Shown: positions 1 through 9,658 of the stretch, piece by piece
How positions within the stretch are numbered: position 1 is the first letter of the stretch
How the letters are laid out: every line of letters starts with the position of its first letter
Translations under genes and position numbers: made by a program
Assembly (NCBI RefSeq): GCF_002750975.1
Contig: NZ_PEJS01000001.1
Location: 2,046,001-2,110,000, forward strand
From: Stenotrophomonas indicatrix
Lineage (GTDB): Bacteria; Pseudomonadota; Gammaproteobacteria; Xanthomonadales; Xanthomonadaceae
Reading direction: 5' to 3'
Length of the DNA: 64,000 bases
The notes under the pieces: generated by a model
Told to the model about the DNA's origin: nothing
The model's input: the letters and a program-made list of their open reading frames with translations, nothing else
Databases searched by the model: none

Positions 1-1
1 G

Positions 2-745
2 AACTTCGGCGCGGTCTGGTACATCAATGACCGTCTCAATGCCTACGCGTCGTATTCGGAAGGCTACACCGTGGCCGATGTTGGCCGCGTGCTGCGCGCG
101 ATCAATCGCGATGGCCAGCGCGTGGACAACCTGGTGGACCTGTCGCCGGTGGTGTCGGACAACCGCGAAATCGGGCTGGAGTATGACGACGGCCGCTTCA
201 GCGGCGATATCGCGTACTACACCTCCGAATCCAAGCTGGGTTCGGTACTGGTCTATGACGCCGGCATCGATGCCTACAATGTGCAGCGCCAGGCCACGCG
301 GGTGGAAGGCTTCGAGACCAACCTGCGCCTGCGCCTGGGTGACAGCCACCTCGGCATGGGCTATGCCCGCGCCAATGGCCGCTACGACGCCGACCTGGAT
401 GGTCGTCTGGAAAGCGACCTGGCAGGCGTCAACATCGCCCCGAACCGTCTGACCGCGTTCTGGGAACAGGGCTGGACCTCGCAGCTCAGCACCCGTCTGC
501 AGGCCAGCCATGCCTTCGATCGCGACTTCGACCTGCGCGGCGTGCCGGTGGCCAGCTTCAAGGGCTACACCACGTTCGACCTGGTCGCCCGCTATGCGCT
601 GGGCAAGAGCAGTTTCACCTTGGGCGTGCAGAACCTCGCCAACAAGCAGTACATCACCTACTACTCGCAGACCACGCCATCCAACCCGAGCTATTTCGCC
701 GGGCGTGGGCGAGTGCTTACGCTGGGGTGGCAGTACCGCTACTGA
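2..745 (+). CDS. TonB-dependent receptor, C-terminal part (5' end outside window)
   Basis: The reading frame is open from the left edge and ends with the tag GWQYRY, an aromatic C-terminus typical of outer-membrane beta-barrels. About 247 residues are visible. They contain alternating amphipathic strands such as LNAYASYSEGYTVADVGRV and FTLGVQNLANKQYITYYS, which match the last strands of TonB-dependent receptors (the 'N-L-x-N-K-x-Y' signature near the end). The plug domain and TonB box lie outside the window, so the ligand cannot be inferred. The gene ends 93 bp before blaL1 in the same direction. From memory of published genomes, a TonB receptor lies beside L1 in S. maltophilia. Confidence 0.85.
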   Translation, partial: NFGAVWYINDRLNAYASYSEGYTVADVGRVLRAINRDGQRVDNLVDLSPVVSDNREIGLEYDDGRFSGDIAYYTSESKLGSVLVYDAGIDAYNVQRQATRVEGFETNLRLRLGDSHLGMGYARANGRYDADLDGRLESDLAGVNIAPNRLTAFWEQGWTSQLSTRLQASHAFDRDFDLRGVPVASFKGYTTFDLVARYALGKSSFTLGVQNLANKQYITYYSQTTPSNPSYFAGRGRVLTLGWQYRY

Positions 746-791
746 GACATGGCGCCTTATGGGTGCCATGAATTCTATGCGTGACGCGACG

Positions 792-1708
<917 letters not shown>

Positions 1709-1711
1709 CCA

Positions 1712-1738
1712 GGCGCGGCGGCGATCCGCCGCCGCGCC
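1712..1738. terminator. Strong GC hairpin between converging genes
   Basis: A perfect 12-bp stem (GGCGCGGCGGCG at 1712-1723, CGCCGCCGCGCC at 1727-1738) closes a 3-nt loop. It starts 4 bp after the blaL1 stop and ends 12 bp before the stop of the convergent DUF411 gene. There is no T-run on the plus side, so it may serve as a bidirectional transcript-end structure. Confidence 0.6.
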
Positions 1739-1750
1739 CGCTACACCTTG

Positions 1751-2287
1751 TCAGCCACCCTGCCCGTGCTGTGCGAAGGGCTGGGTGCTGCCATCGGCCA
1801 GCACCAGCTCCACGGTATACGGCTGCACATGGCCATCAGGCATTTCCATGCCCGGTGATCCAGCCGGCATCCCCGGCAGCACCAGGCCACGCGCCGTCGG
1901 CCTTTCCTTCAGCAGGCGCTTGATGTCGCTGGCCGGAATATGGCCTTCAACCACATAGCCACCGATCTCGGCGGTATGGCAGGACGCCTTGCCGGCCGGT
2001 ACGCCGAGCCGTTGCTTGACCGGATGCATGTCATCGGTATCGCGTATCTCAACCGCGAAGCCGGCAGCCTTCAGGTGGTCGGCCCACACGCCACAGCAAC
2101 CGCAACTGGCCGTCTTGTGCACGATGGCCAACGGAAGCTCCCGGTCGATCGTCGCTCCGGCCGTCGCCTCGACCGCCGAGGCGGTTGCGGTTGCGGGCGA
2201 GGACTCGGCCTCTTCGGAGGCACGCGCGCAGGCGGTGGCCAGCAGAACGGGGGTGAGCAACAGGCTCAGGGAAAGAATGCGGTTCAT
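1751..2287 (-). CDS. DUF411 metal-binding lipoprotein
   Basis: A 178-residue exported protein. The N-terminus (MNRILSLSLLLTPVLLATAC) ends in a lipobox-like LATAC, so it is probably a periplasmic lipoprotein. The body is a DUF411 domain with the hallmark SCGCCGVWADHL motif, the downstream KASCHTAEIGGYVVEGHIP motif and the GLVLPGMPAGSPGME box. DUF411 proteins are commonly encoded with copper- and silver-resistance genes and are thought to bind metal through the CGCC and SCH cysteines. A CopL-like gene lies upstream on the same strand, 117 bp away, which supports a copper role. The exact function is not established. Confidence 0.88.
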   Translation of the reverse strand: MNRILSLSLLLTPVLLATACARASEEAESSPATATASAVEATAGATIDRELPLAIVHKTASCGCCGVWADHLKAAGFAVEIRDTDDMHPVKQRLGVPAGKASCHTAEIGGYVVEGHIPASDIKRLLKERPTARGLVLPGMPAGSPGMEMPDGHVQPYTVELVLADGSTQPFAQHGQGG

Positions 2288-2404
2288 GGATCAGGTTTTC
2301 CTTTGCAATCGCAGGCGCGAGCGCCTGCCATCCACGCGACGGATGCGCGTGGGTCAAGTAGATGAGGGGTACTGCAGGACGGCAGGTACGCAACCTGCGC
2401 GCGA

Positions 2405-2758
2405 TCAGGCGATCGGCGGACGAATCAGGTGAGGCAGCGCAGGCGCGGGATGAGCCGGCGGCAGCGCGTCACCGGGCACTGCACGCAGCGGCCATGCAGC
2501 AAGGCTTGCCGCCGACGGCAGCATGGCCACACTCGCAGGCACGCACTCGCAACCCTCGCTGCTGCACGCGGCTGCGTTCCGTTCATCGCAGCAGGCGGGC
2601 GTGACAGAGATCGCAGCGCCGGCGATCTCGTGGGGGCCATCGCAATGACCACCGCCGGACTGACCGTTGATGCCGCCCGAGGCAAGTGCCAGCGCCGGTG
2701 CATTGAGCACCAGGGTCAGGAGCAGCATCAGTCGCAGCAGCAGGCCGGATATATCCAC
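2405..2758 (-). CDS. CopL-like metal-binding regulatory protein
   Basis: A 117-residue exported protein starting at a GTG codon. A hydrophobic leader (LLLRLMLLLTLVLNAPALALA) is followed by a short Cys/His-rich segment (HCDGPHEIAG, PACCDERNAAACSSEGCEC) and a Pro/Ala-rich tail. This layout fits the CopL family of xanthomonads, small proteins needed for copper-dependent expression of the copAB genes. No copA or copB follows here, so this is an isolated copy beside a DUF411 gene. The assignment rests on composition and layout, not on a catalytic motif. Confidence 0.6.
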   Translation of the reverse strand: MDISGLLLRLMLLLTLVLNAPALALASGGINGQSGGGHCDGPHEIAGAAISVTPACCDERNAAACSSEGCECVPASVAMLPSAASLAAWPLRAVPGDALPPAHPAPALPHLIRPPIA

Positions 2759-2838
2759 GGGCTGATGATAGCCGACGCACGATGCGCCCGTCGCCGCTGC
2801 CTGCTGTCATCATGCATGACGTTCATTGGAGCCTTTAC

Positions 2839-3273
2839 ATGCCTGCCCGCTTCGCCTCTGCTGCCCTCCTGCTGTCCGCGTTGCTGAGCCTTCCGGCCAT
2901 GGCAGGCGAACGCCAATGGACCGTGCTGTCCAGCGGCGATGGTGACCACACCCATGAGCGCTGGCAGGTAAGCGGGACGCGATTGCGAACGCTTCCCGCG
3001 TTCGACCCGGCACGCGCCGAGCCGCCGCTGTCGGTGCATCAAGCTGCGGCGGCAGCACTGGCCCACGCGCGCCGACGTTATCCCGGCGATGACTTCGTGG
3101 TCTCCGAGGTAAGCCTGCAGCGGTTCACCGCCGGCGCTGCGCCGCAGAGCGAGGACGCAGCGCGCGGCTGGGTGTACCTGGTCAGCCTCGACTACAACGC
3201 CAAGGGCTGGACCCAGATGGTGCCGGTGCTGCTGGATGGCAGCATCGTGCTGAGCGACAACGAGCAATTGTAG
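2839..3273 (+). CDS. Secreted hypothetical protein
   Basis: A 144-residue protein beginning MPARFASAALLLSALLSLPAMAGE, a clear signal peptide cleaved after AMA. An in-frame start 19 codons upstream would bury the signal, so the internal ATG is preferred. The mature part has no motif I recognise. It holds an Ala-rich helix with RRYPGDDFVVSEVSLQRF and a final strand pair ending VPVLLDGSIVLSDNEQL, somewhat like small periplasmic PepSY-sized domains. It diverges from the CopL-like gene (80 bp between starts) and could share copper control; that is only positional inference. Confidence 0.7.
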   Translation: MPARFASAALLLSALLSLPAMAGERQWTVLSSGDGDHTHERWQVSGTRLRTLPAFDPARAEPPLSVHQAAAAALAHARRRYPGDDFVVSEVSLQRFTAGAAPQSEDAARGWVYLVSLDYNAKGWTQMVPVLLDGSIVLSDNEQL

Positions 3274-3282
3274 GATCGGCGC

Positions 3283-5568
3283 CTACGCGGGCACGTCGAC
3301 CTGCGCGCGCATCCGTACCGGAATGGATTTCGCCGCTGGCGTACCGCTGATCCGATCGTAGTAGTCCAGCGGCAGCAGGGGGTTGAGCTCCGGGTAGTAG
3401 CCCGCCAGCGCCCCGCGCGGCATCGGGTAGTCAAGCACGGTCAGGCCTTCGATTCGCCGCGTCACGCCGTCGTCGCTGATCGTTTCCAGGCTTACCAGGG
3501 CTTCCTTGCCGAGCCCGCGCGCCAGACGGTCCTCGATGTTCATGAACACCACCATGCGGTCGTTGTACACGCCCCGGTAGCGGTCGTTGTAGCTGTAGAT
3601 GGTGGTGTTGTACTGGTCGTGCGAGCGCACCGTGGCCAGCCGCAGCATCTCCGGGTCATCGACTACCGTGTTCACTTCCAGGCCCGGCATGACGAGGATG
3701 TTGGCCTTGCCGTTCGGGGTCGGCCACACGCGCCTGCGCGGCGCAATATCCAGATGGAAGCCGTGCAGTGCCTGGATGCGCTCGTTGAAGCCGGCATAGA
3801 TGTCCGGGTAGACGGCCGCGATCAGGTCGCGGATCGGGCCGTAATCATGCATGTACGCGGCCCAGTCCACCTTGCTGTCCGGCAACGTTGCCATCGCCAT
3901 CCGGCAGACGATCTCCACCTCCGGCAGCACGTGGTCGCTGGCCGGCTCCAGCACGCCGCGCGACGCCGTCACGTTGGACATCGCATCTTCGATGGTGACG
4001 AACTGCTCGCCCTTCGGCGTGCGGATCCACTCCGAGCGCGCCACCACCGGCAGGATCAGCGCGTCGCGACCGTGCACGAGATGCCCCCGGTTGAGCTTGG
4101 TGGCAATACCCACGGTCAGTTCCAGTCTGCGCATGGCCTGGTACGCGCGCTCGGTATCGGGCACGGCATGGATGAAGTTGCCGCCCATGCCGATGAACAC
4201 CTTGGCCCTGCCATCGAGCATCGCCGCAATCGACTCGACCACATGGTGGCCGTGCTCGCGCGGCGGATCGAAACCAAACACCTGCTGCACGCGATCCAGG
4301 TAGCGCGCCGTGGGCTTCTCATCGATGCCGACGGTGCGGTCGCCCTGCACGTTGGAATGGCCACGGATCGGACCAATACCCGCGCCCGGCTTGCCGAAAT
4401 TACCGCGCAGCAACAACAGGTTGGCCACCTGCTGCAGCAGCCGCGACCCCTGCTGGTGCTGGGTCAGGCCCATGCCATAGCAGATGACCGTCGCCTGCGA
4501 ACGGATGTAGATCTCCGCGCAGCGCCGGATCTGTTCCTGCGCGATGCCCGACACCCGCACGATCTCATCCCAGTCCTGCGCCAGCACGTCCTCGCGCAGC
4601 GCCTCCAGGCCAACGGTGTGTTCGGCCAGGAAGGCATGATCCAGCACTGACTCACCCTGGGCTTCGCGCTCGAACATCACCTTCATCATGCCCTTGATCA
4701 GCGCAAGGTCGCCGCCGATACGGACGTGCACGAACTCGCTGGTGATCTCGGTGGAACCGAACGTGGCCATCTGCACCACGTCCTGCGGTTCGGTGAAGCG
4801 GATCAGGGCACGCTCCGGCATCGGGTTGACCGCCACGATCGGCACACCGCGCTTGCGCGCTTCCACCAGGTTGCTCATCATCCGCGGCGAGTTGGTGCCG
4901 GTGTTCTGGCCCATCACGAAGATCGCCTCGGCGTGTTCGAAGTCGTCCAGCACGATGGTGCCCTTGCCCACGCCGATCGCCGGCGGCAAGCCGCGGCTGG
5001 TCGGCTCGTGGCACATGTTCGAGCAGTCCGGGAAGTTGTTGGTACCGAACTCGCGCACGAAGATCGAATACAGGAACGCCGCCTCGTTGGGCGTGCGGCC
5101 GGAGGTGTAGAACTCGGCCTGGTCGGGGTTGTCCAGCGCCTGCAGATGACGGCCGATCAGCGCGAACGCCTCGTCCCATTCGCAGGGCACGTAGTGATCG
5201 GTGGCGGCGTCGTAGCGCATCGGCTCGATCAGCCGGCCCTGCTGCTCCAACCAGTAATCGGTCTGCGCCATCAGCTCGGTGACGGTGTGCTGGGCGAACA
5301 GCTCACGGGTCACCCGGTGCTGGGTCGCTTCCCAGGCCAGGGCCTTGGCACCGTTCTCGCAGAATTCCAGCTTCTTGCGGTGGTCGGCATCGGGGAACGC
5401 GCAGCTGGGGCACTTGAATCCGCCCGGCTGGTTCATCGCCAGCAGTGCCTTGGATCCTTTGCCGATCACGCTCTGCTGCAGCAGCACCTTGGCGGTCGCA
5501 CCGGCGGCCCCCCAGCCGCCTGCCGGTTGGTTGTAGGGCTTGTAACGCGGCGGCTTCTGTTCGGACAT
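3283..5568 (-). CDS. FdhF/YdeP-family molybdopterin oxidoreductase
   Basis: A 761-residue protein related to E. coli YdeP and the formate dehydrogenase alpha subunits. The start at MSEQKPPRYKPYNQPAGGWG is chosen because GGWG is the conserved YdeP N-terminus; 32 upstream codons lack family features. C53, C56 and C70 (KCPSCAFPD, FCENGAKALAWE) form the short cysteine cluster of this family. The molybdopterin regions follow (FVMGQNTGTNSPRMM, YGMGLTQHQQG, FGKPGAGIGPIRGHSNVQGDRT) and the C-terminal dinucleotide-binding domain (SHDQYNTTIYSYNDRYRG). The substrate is unknown; YdeP has been linked to acid resistance in E. coli. It diverges from fdhD, whose product sulfurates the cofactor of formate dehydrogenases, so a Mo/W-bis-MGD enzyme is likely. 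Confidence 0.93.
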   Translation of the reverse strand: MSEQKPPRYKPYNQPAGGWGAAGATAKVLLQQSVIGKGSKALLAMNQPGGFKCPSCAFPDADHRKKLEFCENGAKALAWEATQHRVTRELFAQHTVTELMAQTDYWLEQQGRLIEPMRYDAATDHYVPCEWDEAFALIGRHLQALDNPDQAEFYTSGRTPNEAAFLYSIFVREFGTNNFPDCSNMCHEPTSRGLPPAIGVGKGTIVLDDFEHAEAIFVMGQNTGTNSPRMMSNLVEARKRGVPIVAVNPMPERALIRFTEPQDVVQMATFGSTEITSEFVHVRIGGDLALIKGMMKVMFEREAQGESVLDHAFLAEHTVGLEALREDVLAQDWDEIVRVSGIAQEQIRRCAEIYIRSQATVICYGMGLTQHQQGSRLLQQVANLLLLRGNFGKPGAGIGPIRGHSNVQGDRTVGIDEKPTARYLDRVQQVFGFDPPREHGHHVVESIAAMLDGRAKVFIGMGGNFIHAVPDTERAYQAMRRLELTVGIATKLNRGHLVHGRDALILPVVARSEWIRTPKGEQFVTIEDAMSNVTASRGVLEPASDHVLPEVEIVCRMAMATLPDSKVDWAAYMHDYGPIRDLIAAVYPDIYAGFNERIQALHGFHLDIAPRRRVWPTPNGKANILVMPGLEVNTVVDDPEMLRLATVRSHDQYNTTIYSYNDRYRGVYNDRMVVFMNIEDRLARGLGKEALVSLETISDDGVTRRIEGLTVLDYPMPRGALAGYYPELNPLLPLDYYDRISGTPAAKSIPVRMRAQVDVPA

Positions 5569-5780
5569 GGTCGGGAACCTGCGTTGGTGGAATGCCTGCC
5601 TGCAGTGCCGGGCTCGCGCCCGGCTGCCGTGGCCAGTCAAGCACACCGGCAACCCCAGCACCATGGCCCGGCCCGGGTACAGCAGGCTGCCATGGCAACG
5701 GTTACCGCCGCGTCTTCACTGGATGGCTGCGCTATCCTCCGGGCGTAGCCTGCCCTTCTGCTTTGCCCAGGATGTGCCGC

Positions 5781-6638
5781 ATGCCCGGATCGACGTTGCC
5801 TTCGCCCCCGCCCGCCGGCACGGCCCTGCGCACGCTGCAGCGCTGGCGCAGCACGGGGCAGGAGCAACGGGTCGATACGATCGCCGAAGAAGTACCGGTG
5901 GCGATGCGTTACAACGGCGCGGCCTTCGCGGTGATGATGGCCACGCCATGCGACCTGGAGGATTTCGCGCTGGGCTTCTCGCTCAGCGAAGGGTTGATCG
6001 AGCGTCCTGACCAGTTGCTGTCCATCCAGCTGCAACCACAACTGGAGGGCATCGAGCTGAATATGAGTGTGTCCGCCGACGCCCCCGGCGCCGCACTGGA
6101 TCCTGACAACGGGCGCCTGCTGCCGGGTCGCGGCGGCTGTGGGTTGTGCGGTGCGCGCCAGCTGGAGGACGTACTGCGTCCGCTGCCTCCGGTAAAGGAC
6201 CGCCGCACGTATCAGACGGCTGCACTGCAGCGGGCATTGGCTGGGCTGGCCCTACGCCAGCCGATGAATGCTGCCAGTGGTTCGACCCATGCAGCGGCCT
6301 GGGCCGATGCCAGTGGCCGCATCGGCTGGGTGCGCGAAGACGTCGGCCGCCACAATGCGCTGGACAAGCTGATCGGTGCACTGCACCACAACGAACACAG
6401 CATCGATGGCGGCCTGCTGGTGGTATCCAGCCGTGCCAGCTACGAAATGGCCAGCAAGGCAGCGCGCGCCGGTGCCAGCGTACTGGCCGCCGTATCGGCC
6501 CCCACTGCGCTCGCCATCGATCTGGCCCGCAGTGCCGGCCTGTGCCTGGTGGGCTTCGCCCGCGAAGAAGGCTTCAACGTGTATACCCACCCGGAGCGCC
6601 TGCAGGGGGATGGCCTGCACGGGCATCCGCCTGCCTGA
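5781..6638 (+). CDS. fdhD: Formate dehydrogenase accessory sulfurtransferase FdhD
   Basis: A 285-residue cytoplasmic protein that passes sulfur from a cysteine desulfurase to the molybdenum cofactor of formate-dehydrogenase-type enzymes. The functional CxxC loop is C120 and C123 (RGGCGLCGARQLEDV), almost the same position as C121/C124 of the E. coli protein. Further family blocks are PCDLEDFALGFSLSEGLI, GWVREDVGRHNALDKLIG and VSSRASYEMASKAARAG. The start at 5781 has AGGA 8 nt upstream; the in-frame ATG at 5772 overlaps that site. It diverges from the YdeP-type oxidoreductase (212 bp between starts), its probable client. Confidence 0.96.
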   Translation: MPGSTLPSPPPAGTALRTLQRWRSTGQEQRVDTIAEEVPVAMRYNGAAFAVMMATPCDLEDFALGFSLSEGLIERPDQLLSIQLQPQLEGIELNMSVSADAPGAALDPDNGRLLPGRGGCGLCGARQLEDVLRPLPPVKDRRTYQTAALQRALAGLALRQPMNAASGSTHAAAWADASGRIGWVREDVGRHNALDKLIGALHHNEHSIDGGLLVVSSRASYEMASKAARAGASVLAAVSAPTALAIDLARSAGLCLVGFAREEGFNVYTHPERLQGDGLHGHPPA

Positions 6639-6666
6639 CGGGCGCCCTCAGCGGATGGACTGGCTG

Positions 6667-7227
6667 CTACGCCTTGCGCGACCGTTCGGGAGAGAGCAGC
6701 CCGCCGATCCGTTCGGTCACCTGTGCGCGCACGTTCTCGTCCAGCTGGCCTTCGTACATGGCCTCGTAGATCCACAGGCCATCGGCCGCCAGCCGCGCCA
6801 CGAAATTATCCAGCGCCGCCGGATCGTCGCTGCCGGCGGCCGGTGGCGAAGGCGCCCAGCGCTGCACCACCGGTGCCCACGGCCGCTCGCTGGGGAATTC
6901 GGGGTCCACCGAGTCCAGCATGAACATCAGCTCGGCACGGGTGGCACTCTGCGCCGACACACGCACGAAGGTCTGGTAGCGCTCCAACGCAGTGGCCTCG
7001 CCGGCCGACTTGCCCAGCAGCGCCTCCATCGATGCTTCCCAGCTCTGCACCAGGTGCTCGTCGATGCCGCGCAGCAACGCTTCGCGCGAAGGAAAGTGGT
7101 ACAGCAGGCCGCCACGGGTCAACTGCGCCTCGGCCGCCACCGATTCAAAGGTGACCGCACGCACCCCGTCGCGGTTGATCACGCTGACGGCGGCGTCGAG
7201 GATGCGCTCGCGCTTGCTGGTTCTCAT
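6667..7227 (-). CDS. TetR-family repressor of the adjacent efflux gene
   Basis: 186 residues. Residues 5-52 form the TetR helix-turn-helix (RERILDAAVSVINRDG, FESVAAEAQLTRGGLLYHFPS), followed by a helical ligand-binding domain. It lies 4 bp downstream of the MFS gene on the same strand, so the two are almost certainly co-transcribed and share autoregulation. A 20-bp palindrome in front of the MFS gene is the probable operator. The arrangement recalls SmvR/SmvA of enterobacteria, where a TetR protein represses a QacA-type pump. Confidence 0.92.
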   Translation of the reverse strand: MRTSKRERILDAAVSVINRDGVRAVTFESVAAEAQLTRGGLLYHFPSREALLRGIDEHLVQSWEASMEALLGKSAGEATALERYQTFVRVSAQSATRAELMFMLDSVDPEFPSERPWAPVVQRWAPSPPAAGSDDPAALDNFVARLAADGLWIYEAMYEGQLDENVRAQVTERIGGLLSPERSRKA

Positions 7228-7231
7228 GCCG

Positions 7232-8764
7232 CTATTTTACGCGATCGGCGGCGCCGTCGCGGCCGCCGGCGCGTCCACGCAGCAGGCGCGCGATGATCAC
7301 CGCGCCGGCCGCCAGCACCGCACTGATCACCAGCAGCACGATCTGGTAACCGCGATCGTAGGCCGCGGTGGCCAGCGCGAACCACTCGCCCTGCCCCACC
7401 TCACGCGCCACGTGCAGCGCCTGGGTGAAGCCCTCGCGCGCGGCGGCGGGAATACCCGCCGACTCCGGCAGGAAAGCGCCGTACATCGCAGCGCTCAGGC
7501 TGCCCAGCAGCGCGACGGCCAGCAGGCCGCCGAACTCGTAGGACACTTCCTCCACCGACGAGGCCATGCCCGCACGATGCGGCGGCACGTTGTTGAGGAT
7601 GGCGGTGGACGCCACCGAGATGGCAGCACCCATGCCGAAGCCGGTGATCGCCATGCCGGCCACCACCCAGCCCAGCCCATGCGGGAAGCCCAGCGCCACC
7701 ACGCCCACACCTACCGCACCGGCCGCAAGGCCGCCGCAGATCAGCGGACGCAGGCCGACGCGATGCAGCACGCTGCCGCCCAGCAACGCGCTGGGCAGGC
7801 TGCCCAGCGCCGCCACCGATACGAGCAGGCCCGCCTGCAACGGGCTGAGGCCGGCCACCAGCTGGAAACGCTGGGTGGTGAGCAGCTGCAGCCCGGCCAT
7901 CGCAAACAGGGTGAACACCGCCGACAGGGTGCCGGCAAGGAAGGCCGGATTGCGGAAGATGGCGAAATCCAGCAGCGGATACGGCAACTGCTGCTGGCGG
8001 CGGCTGAAGGCGATGCCGGAGATGACCGCCAGCAGCAGCGAGACCGCGCCCACGCTGTACGAGGGCGGCGTGGCGATCAGCGACTTGATCGCCAGTACCA
8101 GGCCCGACAGCGCGGCCAATGCCAGCAGCGAGGACAGCAGGTCCCATGGGCGGGTGCTGTCGCGCTGCCCTTCCGGCGCCAGCAGCAGGGTCGCGATGAA
8201 AGCGACCACCACCACCGGCACATTGATGAGGAACACCGAGCCCCACCAGAAGTGCTGCAGCAGCAAGCCACCGATGATCGGCCCCAGCGCCGCACCGACG
8301 ATGGCCACCGAACCCCAGATCGCGATGGCGATGTTGCGCTCGCGTTCTTCATGGAAGCTGAGCCCGATCAAGGCCAGCGTGGCCGGCATCATCGCCGCCG
8401 CACCCACCGCGAGGAAGGCACGCGCGGCGATCAGCTGCCCTGCGGTTGCAGAGAACGCCGCTGCCAACGAGGCGATGCCGAACACCACCAGCCCGACCAG
8501 GAACATCCGGCGGTGGCCGATGCGGTCGCCCAGGGTGCCCGCCCCCAGCAGCAGACCGGCCATCACCAGCGGGTAGGCGTTGATGATCCACAGCGCCTGC
8601 CCGGCACTGGCCGACAGCTCCTCGGTCAGGGTCGGCAGCGCGGTATACAGCACCGAGTTGTCCAGCGTGACCAGCAGCAGGCCGGCGGCAACGGTGAACA
8701 GCAGCGACCAGCGTCGGGCGCGCGACATGGACGGAGCACCGTCCAAGGGCTGGGAGAGAGCCAT
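7232..8764 (-). CDS. MFS efflux pump, QacA/SmvA type (DHA2, 14 TM)
   Basis: A 510-residue inner-membrane H+ antiporter of the 14-helix DHA2 group. Motif A is GTLGDRIGHRRMFLVG (about residues 80-95). Motif C-like glycines occur in VAIVGAALGPIIGGLLL, and the D1-like motif is LDNSVLYTALPTL. Local order matches Salmonella/Klebsiella SmvA (ALWIINAYPLVMAGLLL, FWWGSVFLINVPVVV), which exports methyl viologen and cationic biocides. The substrate here is inferred from that similarity. Start 8764 is taken as the longest ATG; MSRARRW 12 codons inside is an alternative. Expression is probably controlled by the TetR gene 4 bp downstream through the palindrome at 8799-8818. Confidence 0.92.
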   Translation of the reverse strand: MALSQPLDGAPSMSRARRWSLLFTVAAGLLLVTLDNSVLYTALPTLTEELSASAGQALWIINAYPLVMAGLLLGAGTLGDRIGHRRMFLVGLVVFGIASLAAAFSATAGQLIAARAFLAVGAAAMMPATLALIGLSFHEERERNIAIAIWGSVAIVGAALGPIIGGLLLQHFWWGSVFLINVPVVVVAFIATLLLAPEGQRDSTRPWDLLSSLLALAALSGLVLAIKSLIATPPSYSVGAVSLLLAVISGIAFSRRQQQLPYPLLDFAIFRNPAFLAGTLSAVFTLFAMAGLQLLTTQRFQLVAGLSPLQAGLLVSVAALGSLPSALLGGSVLHRVGLRPLICGGLAAGAVGVGVVALGFPHGLGWVVAGMAITGFGMGAAISVASTAILNNVPPHRAGMASSVEEVSYEFGGLLAVALLGSLSAAMYGAFLPESAGIPAAAREGFTQALHVAREVGQGEWFALATAAYDRGYQIVLLVISAVLAAGAVIIARLLRGRAGGRDGAADRVK

Positions 8765-8798
8765 GGGAACCTGGATGGGGAAGGAGTACGCCCATAAC

Positions 8799-8818
8799 TA
8801 TACAGGATGTCCTGTATA
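8799..8818. promoter_or_regulatory. TetR-type operator, 9-bp arms
   Basis: Perfect inverted repeat TATACAGGA / TCCTGTATA with a 2-bp centre, 34 bp upstream of the MFS start codon. Size and symmetry fit a TetR dimer site, and it is the only strong palindrome in the MFS promoter gap (8765-8889). Confidence 0.75.
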
Positions 8819-8889
8819 TTTATGAATGTCCCAGCGAACGCCATTCAGCTGCCGGGAGGCGCAATGCTCCCTGCCTCATGACCCTGGGC

Positions 8890-9648
8890 CTACCTGCACT
8901 CCGCAGGCAAGGCAGCGACCGCCTGCACGATCGGGTCCTGCATGGCGTGTCCCACCGCGGCATCCAGCTCGCCACGCAGATGGCCGTGCTGCCGCTGCAT
9001 CTCCTCTTCGCACAGCGCCCGCACCCGCGCGCGCGCGTTGCTGCGCAGCGTGCTGCAGCGCCAATCGACCCCTCCCAGCGGCAGCACTGAATAGACCACG
9101 CTGTTGCAGGCGTTGCCGGCGCGTTCCGCCAGCGGACGCGCGCCGAAGTCACGCGGCACACTGCTGCGCTGCGGATCGAAATAGCTGTCCGGGAAGGTGC
9201 GCGCGTACTGTTCAATGTCCACCTCGATAGTGCCGCCTTCGCCTGCCGGCACGCGCAGTGGCTGACCGCAGCCGGTGGCGTCGGCGCGGTGTTGGATGTA
9301 CTGGTAGATGGGTCTGTCCAGGCTCGCATCCTGCGCGGTCACGGCGCTGACCGCCGCCAGCACCGGCAGCGACGCACGATTGGCCATGCGCGCCAGCACT
9401 CCCGCCTGCGCGGGTTCGCAGCGGTCGCGCAGCGTCGCCACCAGCAGGAACAGCAGGTCATCACGAAAGGCCTTGTCGGCAGCCAGGTGATGTTCGATGC
9501 GTGCCTGCGCTTCCGCCACTGGTGCGGGAAATGCAACGGCCGGTGGCGAGGGCGCGTGCGTTGCGTTCCACAGCAGCGCCACCCCGGTGCCTGCCAGCAG
9601 CAACACCGCCATCAGCAGCGCGACGGTGCGTGCGCGGAGCCTCGTCAT
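8890..9648 (-). CDS. Membrane-anchored hypothetical protein, last gene of the zinc operon
   Basis: A 252-residue protein starting MTRLRARTVALLMAVLLLAG with one N-terminal membrane helix and a large periplasmic part. The periplasmic part has scattered single cysteines (DRCEPAQ, ATGCGQPL, NACNSVV, DWRCSTL, ALCEEEM) that may pair as disulfides. I do not recognise the family. An in-frame start 17 codons upstream would overlap the preceding DUF3299 gene and is less likely. It starts 10 bp past that gene's stop on the same strand, so it is probably the sixth gene of the Zur-type operon; its role in zinc handling is inferred only from position. Confidence 0.75.
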   Translation of the reverse strand: MTRLRARTVALLMAVLLLAGTGVALLWNATHAPSPPAVAFPAPVAEAQARIEHHLAADKAFRDDLLFLLVATLRDRCEPAQAGVLARMANRASLPVLAAVSAVTAQDASLDRPIYQYIQHRADATGCGQPLRVPAGEGGTIEVDIEQYARTFPDSYFDPQRSSVPRDFGARPLAERAGNACNSVVYSVLPLGGVDWRCSTLRSNARARVRALCEEEMQRQHGHLRGELDAAVGHAMQDPIVQAVAALPAECR

Positions 9649-9658
9649 CGTGTGCTCG

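Noticed and set aside
6992..8797. 601-codon plus-strand frame over the MFS gene
   Set aside because: His/Gln/Arg-rich antisense product; the minus-strand MFS protein has all family motifs.
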